Assembly (NCBI GenBank): GCA_021791295.1 | Contig: JAJYWW010000036.1 | Span: forward strand, 1 to 6,108 | DNA from: a bacterium | GTDB lineage: Bacteria > SZUA-79 > Acidulodesulfobacterales > Acidulodesulfobacteraceae | Length of the DNA stretch: 6,108 nt | Reading direction: 5' to 3' | Part shown: piece after piece, positions 1 through 4,028 of the stretch | Position numbering within the stretch: position 1 is the stretch's first letter | Layout of the letters: each line of letters begins with the position of its first letter | Made by a program: the position numbers and the translations under genes | The notes under the pieces: generated by a model | Databases searched by the model: none | The model's input: only the letters and a program-made list of their open reading frames with translations | What the model was told of the DNA's origin: nothing

Positions 1-141
1 ATATCCCTTTCATCCGAAGAAATCGTTAAAGCACAGGACAACGCGCAGGCCGGTTCCAGGCAGGTCATAGCCTCTTCGGAAGAGCTTGCGAGAATGGCTT
101 TGGATTTGTCTAATATGGTAAAGATGTTTAAGACGGCGTAA
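1..141 (+). CDS. Methyl-accepting chemotaxis protein, C-terminal end only (partial)
   Basis: Frame 1 is open from the window edge to TAA at 139-141, giving 46 residues. The tail contains SRQVIASSEELARMALDLS followed by NMVKMFKTA. This matches the usual end of chemoreceptors: the last heptads of the signalling-domain coiled coil, with the SSEEL(A)xxAxxL pattern, then a short stretch ending in a (V)xxF(K) motif. Such proteins sense ligands and control CheA/CheW at the cell pole. The sensor domain, membrane segments, HAMP domain and CheA/CheW-contacting hairpin tip all lie outside the window, so ligand and topology cannot be judged. No CheR-tethering pentapeptide is present at the C-terminus. 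The gene runs convergently with the HEPN/MNT operon. A methyl-accepting fold is supported only by this tail, so another coiled-coil signalling protein is possible. Confidence 0.72.
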   Translation: MSLSSEEIVKAQDNAQAGSRQVIASSEELARMALDLSNMVKMFKTA

Positions 142-166
142 TTTTTTAAAAAAATTCTAAAAAAAA

Positions 167-195
167 TTGATTTTTTGAATTTTATGTTTTATAAT
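167..195 (+). promoter_or_regulatory. Candidate sigma-70 promoter downstream of the MCP gene
   Basis: TTGATT at 167-172 and TATAAT at 190-195 are separated by exactly 17 bp. The predicted start is near 202. The -10 box is perfect and the -35 matches TTGACA at 4 of 6 positions. No open reading frame of note follows before the terminator at 251-287, so if active it would make a short non-coding transcript. The surrounding DNA is very A/T rich, so a chance match is possible. Confidence 0.45.
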
Positions 196-201
196 TAAAA
201 T

Positions 202-287
202 AGAAGAGGTTTTATATTTTCATCTTAACTCCTCGATGTAATGTCCTCCTAACCTGCCGGTTATCAACTACTTCCGGCAGGTTTTTT
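202..287 (+). ncRNA. Candidate small RNA of about 85 nt (promoter-to-terminator unit)
   Basis: This interval runs from the predicted start of the promoter at 167-195 to the end of the T-run of the terminator at 251-287. It has no plausible ORF: the ATG triplets at 236 and 241 are followed by a stop at once or after two codons. The RNA would carry CTCCTC at 229-234 and TCCTCCT at 244-250. Both resemble the anti-Shine-Dalgarno sequence and could pair with ribosome binding sites. GAGG at 206-209 could mask one of them by local pairing. No known RNA family is recognised. The alternative is that this is simply the 3' untranslated region and terminator of the MCP gene, 110 nt upstream. Confidence 0.3.
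251..287 (+). terminator. Rho-independent terminator
   Basis: A perfect 10-bp stem, AACCTGCCGG (251-260) with CCGGCAGGTT (274-283), encloses a 13-nt loop. It runs into a T tract (282-287) on the + strand. The opposite strand has no T-run on its side of the stem, so it acts only on rightward transcripts: the MCP gene and/or the candidate small RNA. Confidence 0.88.
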
Positions 288-427
288 ATTATATATTATA
301 TGCGCTTTCCGCATAATAAATTTCATCAAAAACATATCGCACGGATGGTCGGATAAGGAACATATCGATGAAGCCGTTAAGGTTCTTGATTGATATTTTA
401 TCGAAATACTGAAATACTTTATTTGAG
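288..427. other. Gene-less spacer before the tRNA fragment, with a possible gene-tail relic
   Basis: No convincing gene is present. On the + strand a frame without a usable start runs from about 301 to TGA at 391-393. It reads in a protein-like way near its end (ISHGWSDKEHIDEAVKVLD). It could be the decayed C-terminus of a lost gene, but I recognise no family and the length is within chance. If the neighbouring 45-bp repeat arose by integration, this spacer is the DNA that originally lay just downstream of the tRNA-Asn gene. Confidence 0.25.
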
Positions 428-472
428 TGGCTCCCCGAGACGGATTCGAACCATCGACCCAGTGATTAACAG
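428..472 (-). repeat. Displaced 3' part of tRNA-Asn (distal att-like repeat)
   Basis: These 45 bp are identical to 1691-1735, the 3' part of the intact tRNA-Asn gene, in the same orientation. The copy covers the anticodon loop with GTT, the 3' side of the anticodon stem, the variable loop, the T arm, the 3' acceptor strand and CCA. Identity stops abruptly at 473. On the other side one mismatch (427) is followed by five more matching bases. The D arm and 5' acceptor strand are missing, so this is not a functional tRNA. It is the expected second crossover site of a tRNA-targeting integration. Confidence 0.85.
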
Positions 473-593
473 GCTAATTTAAGTAAAATTAACAAACAGA
501 CTTTCCGCCTGCAGTTATACGATTTAAAAGGCTTTGGTCAATTCCTGCAATTCCGCTCAATACCCCCGATTTTGTCGTTTTTTTGGATGAAGT

Positions 594-629
594 GTTGCAA
601 AATCGTTGCACCGTTTTTTAAATCGTTGC
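594..629. repeat. Short direct repeats of AATCGTTGC near the distal att-like end
   Basis: AATCGTTGC occurs at 601-609 and again at 621-629, a spacing of 20 bp or about two helical turns. A partial copy, GTTGC, lies at 594-598. They sit inside the island, 120-160 bp from the 45-bp repeat. Their position would suit recombinase arm-type or excisionase binding sites, but with only two full copies chance is not excluded. Confidence 0.3.
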
Positions 630-648
630 GTTAAGAATTTCAGGAACT

Positions 649-1083
649 TTAGGTTTTTGTTTTATCAATGTTAATGTCTTTAATAGTTTTTAAAGTTAAT
701 TCATTAATATCTTTTACAAATATCTTTGCCTGGTCGAGAGATGATTCAATCTCTTCTTTTGTAAACTTCACAAAGCTTCTATAGTCTCCTGCTTGTCTTT
801 GTTCAAAAGCATTATCAAGTATTTTGTAATATTTTTTATCTACAAGCCCTTTGTAAACAAACTGCCTATTAAACTCTCCTTTTAGTTTTCCATGGTCTTT
901 GAATGATAAATCATTCGTTAGCATTAATGCTTCAACTGAGTAAAAACATGCGTAATAAATTCTGTTTGAAGCCGTAAACATATCTTCAGCTTCAAACTCT
1001 CTTATTGCCGCTTTTAATGCCAGTTCGGACATTTCTATTTTATAATTTATAAGAGCCTGTTTGTCCTTTTTTTGCAAAGTCAT
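649..1083 (-). CDS. HEPN-domain protein (PF05168/UPF0332-like), putative toxin of a MNT-HEPN pair
   Basis: The 144-residue protein is mostly alpha-helical. It carries the pattern of the short HEPN family: NRIYYACFYSVEALM at 40-54, a DHGKLKGEFNRQFV segment at 63-76 and QRQAGDY at 95-101, followed by a C-terminal helix. HEPN proteins paired with minimal nucleotidyltransferases are known as toxin-antitoxin modules. In studied HepT/MntA systems the HEPN partner is an RNase-type toxin that the MNT partner neutralises by adding AMP to a tyrosine. Here the classical R-x4-6-H RNase motif is not evident after R41, where F47 and Y48 occupy the usual histidine region. Ribonuclease activity is therefore uncertain. 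Tyr43, Tyr44 and Tyr101 are conserved-looking and could be structural or modified. The ATG overlaps the stop of the upstream MNT gene (ATGA), implying translational coupling. No terminator is visible downstream. Confidence 0.82.
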   Translation of the reverse strand: MTLQKKDKQALINYKIEMSELALKAAIREFEAEDMFTASNRIYYACFYSVEALMLTNDLSFKDHGKLKGEFNRQFVYKGLVDKKYYKILDNAFEQRQAGDYRSFVKFTKEEIESSLDQAKIFVKDINELTLKTIKDINIDKTKT

Positions 1084-1568
1084 AACTCGACTCCGTCACG
1101 GTTGACATTTTGATACCAAGGCTCAATTCCGGCAACACGGGTATCCAAATAACTCTTATATTCTGCGTGCCAATCAATAAAAATGCCGTATTTTAGTTCA
1201 ATATCTACTATGATATCTAATATTTTTTCTCTAATATCTCCATTTATACGCATAAAATAGCGATTTTTTAGTTCTTCAAATGAAACGTTTTTGTCTATTT
1301 TATAATCGTCGCCAATCACTATAAGCAGATCTATGTCGGAATCCCAATTGTAATCCCCCCTTGCCTTAGAACCGTAAAGAATTAATTTTACTCCGGGATA
1401 TTTTTCTGCAACCTTTTCTTTTAAGTCGAGTAGGGCATTCCTTTCATTGTCCGTGAGATAATTCAAATATTTTGTTGTTTTTGCGATATTACTTCCCATA
1501 ATAAGATAATTATAACATATTTTATTTTTTTTTATTCTTTCTGATTTGATGATTTGAGGATTTTTCAT
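1080..1568 (-). CDS. MNT-type minimal nucleotidyltransferase, putative antitoxin partner of the HEPN protein
   Basis: The protein contains the nucleotidyltransferase signature GSKARGDYNWDSDID, the exact GSx10DxD pattern of the polymerase-beta-like superfamily. The glycine-serine binds nucleotide triphosphate and the two aspartates bind metal. The ending (PWYQNVNRDGVEL) is typical of MNT proteins encoded next to HEPN genes. The likely role is neutralising the HEPN protein, by AMP transfer if it behaves like MntA; that chemistry is inferred. The start is uncertain. ATG at 1568 (or GTG at 1571) follows GGGAG almost without spacing and adds a lysine-rich lead of about 24 residues. ATG at 1499 begins close to the domain but has no Shine-Dalgarno; a TATAAT lies 10 bp upstream of it. 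The MNT gene is promoter-proximal and its TGA overlaps the HEPN ATG. Confidence 0.82.
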   Translation of the reverse strand: MKNPQIIKSERIKKNKICYNYLIMGSNIAKTTKYLNYLTDNERNALLDLKEKVAEKYPGVKLILYGSKARGDYNWDSDIDLLIVIGDDYKIDKNVSFEELKNRYFMRINGDIREKILDIIVDIELKYGIFIDWHAEYKSYLDTRVAGIEPWYQNVNRDGVEL

Positions 1569-1580
1569 CACTCCCTATAT

Positions 1581-1609
1581 ATTATATATCTCAAATATAC
1601 AAACGTAAA
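1581..1609 (-). promoter_or_regulatory. Candidate promoter of the MNT-HEPN operon
   Basis: On the - strand TTTACG (1609-1604) and TATAAT (1586-1581) are separated by 17 bp. Transcription would start near 1574, only a few bases before the GTG/ATG at 1571/1568. The message would then be almost leaderless for the long form of MNT, or would have a 75-nt leader if ATG at 1499 is used. The promoter lies inside the island, so the TA pair would be expressed independently of the tRNA. Confidence 0.5.
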
Positions 1610-1690
1610 TCCATCATATGTTAAGGTTATTTTATACGAAGATGATTTGCCTGAAATGCTTATTTACTGATATTTTGCGGGATTTTTGAA

Positions 1691-1735
1691 TGGCTCCCCG
1701 AGACGGATTCGAACCATCGACCCAGTGATTAACAG
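1691..1735 (-). repeat. Proximal att-like repeat inside tRNA-Asn
   Basis: This 45-bp block, from the first base of the anticodon loop to the CCA end, is identical to 428-472. Identity ends at 1736, within the 5' half of the anticodon arm. The repeat period (1691 minus 428) is 1,263 bp, which is the size of circle that recombination between the two copies would release. Confidence 0.85.
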
Positions 1736-1766
1736 TCACTTGCTCTGCCGGCTGAGCTATCGGGGA
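1691..1766 (-). tRNA. tRNA-Asn (anticodon GUU), CCA encoded
   Basis: The 76-nt sequence read on the - strand folds as a full cloverleaf. The acceptor stem is TCCCCGA with TCGGGGA. The D arm is GCTC/GAGC with a short loop. The anticodon arm is AGTGA-CTGTTAA-TCACT with GTT at the anticodon. The variable loop is GGGTC, and the T arm GATGG-TTCGAAT-CCGTC has one G-T pair. A discriminator G and CCA follow. It reads AAC and AAU codons. Its 3' 45 bp form one copy of the direct repeat flanking the mini-island, so the gene remains complete despite the insertion. Confidence 0.97.
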
Positions 1767-1821
1767 ATATAGAAGTAATATGAATAATTATTTAATGAAT
1801 TGAATTCTTAACTGTTTAGAT

Positions 1822-1850
1822 AGTATAAATAAAAATCGGCTTCTTGTCAA
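1822..1850 (-). promoter_or_regulatory. Promoter of tRNA-Asn
   Basis: On the - strand a perfect TTGACA (1850-1845) and TATACT (1827-1822) are separated by 17 bp. The predicted start is near 1815, about 50 nt before the mature tRNA 5' end, leaving a leader for RNase P to remove. It is the best promoter in the window. Its distance from the upstream protein operon suggests that the tRNA is an independent unit. Confidence 0.75.
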
Positions 1851-1893
1851 TATTTTTATTGTTATTTTTATTACTATAATATATTTTTATTAC

Positions 1894-1914
1894 GCAGTGT
1901 TTTTATTGCACTGC
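1894..1914 (-). terminator. Hairpin just after the last gene of the leftward operon (weak terminator candidate)
   Basis: GCAGTG (1894-1899) pairs with CACTGC (1909-1914) around a 9-nt A/T loop. It begins 13 nt after the stop of the small membrane protein. Read leftwards, the stem is followed by GTAATAAAAATATA rather than a T-run, so it is not a standard intrinsic terminator. It may be an RNA 3'-end stabilising stem or part of a Rho-dependent end. Confidence 0.3.
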
Positions 1915-1927
1915 ATCGATATTTATT

Positions 1928-2155
1928 TTACTCGTTAAAATATTTAAGCACTAATACGGCGGACAGCAAAACTCCTGCGGAAAGTATAAGAAAATACGGA
2001 ACGCTCTGCACGGCTATGCCGACGATTAAATATAAAATCAAAATAACGCGCTTAATTTTTTTTAACTCTTCGTCTCTCAATAAAAAACCGGCAATAAATG
2101 CAACGATTATATAAATTACAGATTCTATAATAACGGTTCCGATATTTATATTCAT
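1928..2155 (-). CDS. Small integral membrane protein, unknown function
   Basis: The 75-residue protein consists almost entirely of hydrophobic helices. The first spans about residues 6-26 (VIIESVIYIIVAFIAGFLL region). A short charged loop, RDEELKKIKR, at about 27-36 should face the cytoplasm. One long or two short membrane spans cover about 37-72 and contain SVPYF near the middle. No family is recognised and no catalytic motif is visible. It begins 20 bp after the stop of the sugar-nucleotide epimerase gene on the same strand and is probably the last gene of that transcript. The start has no clear Shine-Dalgarno (upstream is AAAAATTTTGAATT), so translation may depend on read-through from the gene before. 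The continuous frame and credible hydrophobic pattern support a real gene, but it could be lineage-specific. Confidence 0.6.
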   Translation of the reverse strand: MNINIGTVIIESVIYIIVAFIAGFLLRDEELKKIKRVILILYLIVGIAVQSVPYFLILSAGVLLSAVLVLKYFNE

Positions 2156-2175
2156 AATTCAAAATTTTTTTGTTT

Positions 2176-3108
2176 TTATTTTATTGCTTTTTTAAAGTAT
2201 TCTACGGTCTTTTTAATTCCGCTTTCTATATCTACTTTAGGGTTATATCCGAGTTTAGTTTTTGCAAGCGCTAAATCCGGATTTCGCTGAATAGGGTCGT
2301 CTTTTGGCAGTTCTACTAATTTAATTTTAGATTTCGACCCCGTGAGCCTTAAAACTAAAGCCGCAAAATCCGATATGGTGAATTCGTAGTTGTTTCCCAT
2401 ATTAACCGGTCCGGTAAATCCGCTTTTATCGTTAATAAAGAGCATAATGCCGTCGATTAAATCCGATACGTAGCAGAAAGAACGAGTCTGTTTCCCGTCT
2501 CCGTAAACCGTTAAATCCTGCCCTCTTAGAGCCTGAACGATAAAATTTGAAACTACCCTGCCGTCGTTTTCGAGCATTTTGGGACCGTAGGTATTAAAAA
2601 CCCTTATTACTTTTATTTCCGTTCCGTATTGCCTGTGATAATCGAACATAATCGTTTCTGCCGCTCTCTTTCCTTCGTCGTAACAAGACCTTATAGAAAC
2701 GGGGTTAACGTTGCCGTTGTAATTTTCGGGCTGAGGATGAACCGACGGCGAACCGTAAACTTCCGAGGTCGAAGTATGAAGAACCGGTATTTTAAGGCGT
2801 TTTGCGTTTTCCATAACGTTAAATATTCCGAAAACGTTGTCTTTCATGGTTTTTAAAGGGTCTCTCTGATAATGCGGAACCGATGCCGGACATGCAAGAT
2901 TGACGATAAAATCGGCTTCTATATTAAAAGGACGGCTTATATCCCATCTTATTAATTCAAATGCCGGATTTCCGATAAATTCATTTATATTATTTTTCGA
3001 CCCCGTATAAAAATTATCCATGCATAAAACTTCATGTCCTTCGCTTAAAAGCCTTTCGCATAAATTTGAACCTATAAAACCTGCTCCTCCCGTTACAAGT
3101 ATCCGCAT
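2176..3108 (-). CDS. UDP-glucuronate decarboxylase-like NAD-dependent epimerase/dehydratase (extended SDR)
   Basis: The 310-residue protein is full length for the soluble bacterial UDP-xylose synthase group. The N-terminal Rossmann motif is TGGAGFIG (6-13), with Asp31 placed to bind the NAD ribose. Further hallmarks are [17 protein letters not shown] (71-87), STSEVYG (113-119), the catalytic YDEGK (Tyr143, Lys147), FNTYGP (171-176), [16 protein letters not shown] (181-196) and [14 protein letters not shown] (203-216). The ACPAS, STSEVYG and SCYDEGKR blocks are typical of UDP-glucuronate decarboxylases, which convert UDP-glucuronate to UDP-xylose via a 4-keto intermediate in the cytoplasm. A dTDP-glucose dehydratase or UDP-glucose epimerase fits less well. 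A GGGAGG (3125-3120) lies 11 nt before the ATG. The gene follows cobJ by 28 bp, suggesting co-transcription, though its product would serve envelope or exopolysaccharide synthesis. No UDP-glucose dehydrogenase or glycosyltransferase gene is in the window. Confidence 0.85.
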   Translation of the reverse strand: MRILVTGGAGFIGSNLCERLLSEGHEVLCMDNFYTGSKNNINEFIGNPAFELIRWDISRPFNIEADFIVNLACPASVPHYQRDPLKTMKDNVFGIFNVMENAKRLKIPVLHTSTSEVYGSPSVHPQPENYNGNVNPVSIRSCYDEGKRAAETIMFDYHRQYGTEIKVIRVFNTYGPKMLENDGRVVSNFIVQALRGQDLTVYGDGKQTRSFCYVSDLIDGIMLFINDKSGFTGPVNMGNNYEFTISDFAALVLRLTGSKSKIKLVELPKDDPIQRNPDLALAKTKLGYNPKVDIESGIKKTVEYFKKAIK

Positions 3109-3119
3109 ATCTTAATTAT

Positions 3120-3125
3120 CCTCCC
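3120..3125 (-). promoter_or_regulatory. Ribosome binding site of the UDP-glucuronate decarboxylase-like gene
   Basis: GGGAGG on the - strand, 11 nt before the ATG at 3108, is the strongest Shine-Dalgarno core in the operon. The spacing is slightly long. No other in-frame start lies nearer, so it supports the chosen start. Confidence 0.55.
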
Positions 3126-3136
3126 GTTATTTTTGC

Positions 3137-3937
3137 TTATTCTTCATCGGACGTCTTTTTAATTAAACCGTCTCCGCTTAAATCGTATTTATTGCCGTAA
3201 CCTCTTCTCGTTATCATGTAAAGTTCGTTTACGTAAGTATTGCCGTTGCCAATTATTATGGAAGAATTCATGCTTACGATATCGAATTTGTCGATATTTT
3301 CAAGCGTCGTTATAACTATTTCTTCGTCCGGTCTCGTTACCGCCTTTGCTATAACCGCAGGCCTGTCTTTTTCTATGGTTTCAAGTAAAATATTTTTCGC
3401 CGTCGTAAGCTCGTCTTTGCGTTTCATGCTCTTGGGATTATAGATTATTATTACGAAATCTCCCGCCGCCGCCGCTCTGAGCCTTTTTTCTATATCCTGC
3501 CAGGGCGTTAAAAGATTTGACAGCGAAATAACGCAAAAATCGTTTGTTATCGGCGCTCCGGCGGCGGCCGCTGCGGCGCAGAAAGCCGGAATACCCGGAA
3601 CTATTTCCACCGGAACTTTTCCGGTAAGGGACTGCTTGTCTAAAATTTCAAGCAATAAACCGCTCATGCCGTAAATGCCGGCATCGCCTCCCGAAACCAA
3701 AGCCGTCGTTTTCCCTTCCAAAGATTTTTTAACCGCCGCTTCGCATCTTTTAATTTCGTCTTTCATATTAAACGGAAGCTTTTCCTGAGTATCTTTCAAT
3801 AAACCGCCAATCTGTTTTAAATAGGACGAATACCCTATAACCGCTTCTGCTTCGGTTATAGACTCAAAAGCTTTTTTGCTTAGATGTTCCAAATCTCCCG
3901 GTCCGGTTCCTATAACCGTTATTTTTCCATAATTCAT
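3137..3937 (-). CDS. cobJ: Precorrin-3B / cobalt-precorrin-3 C(17)-methyltransferase (CobJ/CbiH)
   Basis: The 266-residue SAM-dependent tetrapyrrole methylase has the usual two-domain layout. The N-terminal glycine-rich loop is VIGTGPGD (8-15). SGGDAGIYGM (82-91) forms the substrate/SAM cleft. EIVPGIPAFCAAAA (111-124) leads into the SAM-binding region. LSNLLTPW (139-146), IYNPKSMKR (165-173) and MITRRGYG (241-248) are specific for the CobJ/CbiH group. It methylates C-17 and drives contraction of the macrocycle to form the delta-lactone ring. With cbiG next door, the substrate is most likely cobalt-precorrin-3, the anaerobic route, in the cytoplasm. No ferredoxin-like extension is fused at the C-terminus. 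The ATG is preceded at 9 nt by AAGGA. It lies 91 bp after cbiG. A run of alanine codons near residues 121-126 makes a local GC-rich patch in otherwise A/T-rich DNA. Confidence 0.94.
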   Translation of the reverse strand: MNYGKITVIGTGPGDLEHLSKKAFESITEAEAVIGYSSYLKQIGGLLKDTQEKLPFNMKDEIKRCEAAVKKSLEGKTTALVSGGDAGIYGMSGLLLEILDKQSLTGKVPVEIVPGIPAFCAAAAAAGAPITNDFCVISLSNLLTPWQDIEKRLRAAAAGDFVIIIYNPKSMKRKDELTTAKNILLETIEKDRPAVIAKAVTRPDEEIVITTLENIDKFDIVSMNSSIIIGNGNTYVNELYMITRRGYGNKYDLSGDGLIKKTSDEE

Positions 3938-4028
3938 TTTTTCTTTTCCTTAATTTAAATAATTTAAATAAATTGTTTTTTATTATAAATTTGCCTAAAT
4001 AATTATTCTCTGATACTTATTCCGTTTT
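3938..4028 (-). other. 91-bp gap between cbiG and cobJ with tandem A/T palindromes
   Basis: AATTTAAAT, itself nearly palindromic, occurs twice in tandem at 3952-3960 and 3961-3969, just upstream of the cobJ ribosome binding site (AAGGA on the - strand, 3951-3947). A TATAAT on the - strand (3987-3982) has no matching -35 box. I see no cobalamin riboswitch and no terminator here. The gap is the longest within the cobalamin run and could allow separate control of cobJ, but the sequence is too A/T biased to decide. Confidence 0.3.

Larger units (their letters stand above)
428..1735 (-). mobile_element. Mini genomic island inserted in the 3' part of tRNA-Asn, carrying an MNT-HEPN pair
   Basis: The intact tRNA-Asn gene lies at one end and an exact 45-bp copy of its 3' part, in direct orientation, at the other. 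The 1,218 bp between them lie downstream of the tRNA in its transcription direction. This is the standard layout of elements inserted by tyrosine recombinases into a tRNA 3' end, with the tRNA restored by the element. The repeat begins at the first base of the anticodon loop, a known class of crossover position for such enzymes. The only cargo seen is the MNT and HEPN operon. Neither strand shows an integrase, excisionase or replication gene. The 176 bp between the HEPN stop and the distal repeat hold no long ORF, only short direct repeats. It is therefore either a deleted remnant of a larger island or a non-autonomous element mobilised in trans. The structure is seen directly; mobility is inferred. 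Confidence 0.68.

Noticed and set aside
428..472. A second tRNA-Asn gene
   Set aside because: The sequence beyond 472 does not continue into the D arm or 5' acceptor strand. Only the 3' 45 bases are present, so no cloverleaf can form.
473..648. Integrase remnant beside the distal repeat
   Set aside because: Leftward frames of 30-40 codons exist here, but none shows the tyrosine recombinase R...HxxR...Y residues, and I could not match any to a known C-terminus.
1553..1670. A small rightward gene starting at TTG 1553 and ending at TGA 1668-1670
   Set aside because: No ribosome binding site, a start inside the MNT gene, and a position covering that operon's likely promoter. Only the last 18 residues look protein-like.
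2629..2856. Rightward 75-codon frame inside the epimerase gene
   Set aside because: It is antisense to a gene with complete family motifs and reads as low-complexity arginine/valine-rich sequence with no domain. It is a shadow.
3540..3580. GC-rich GGCGGCGGCC patch as a repeat or foreign insertion
   Set aside because: It is simply a run of alanine codons in the conserved alanine-rich helix of CobJ.
3938..4028. Cobalamin riboswitch in front of cobJ
   Set aside because: The gap is only 91 bp, almost pure A/T, and lacks the GC-rich stems and B12-box type sequence of that riboswitch. The operon start, where one would be expected, is outside the window.
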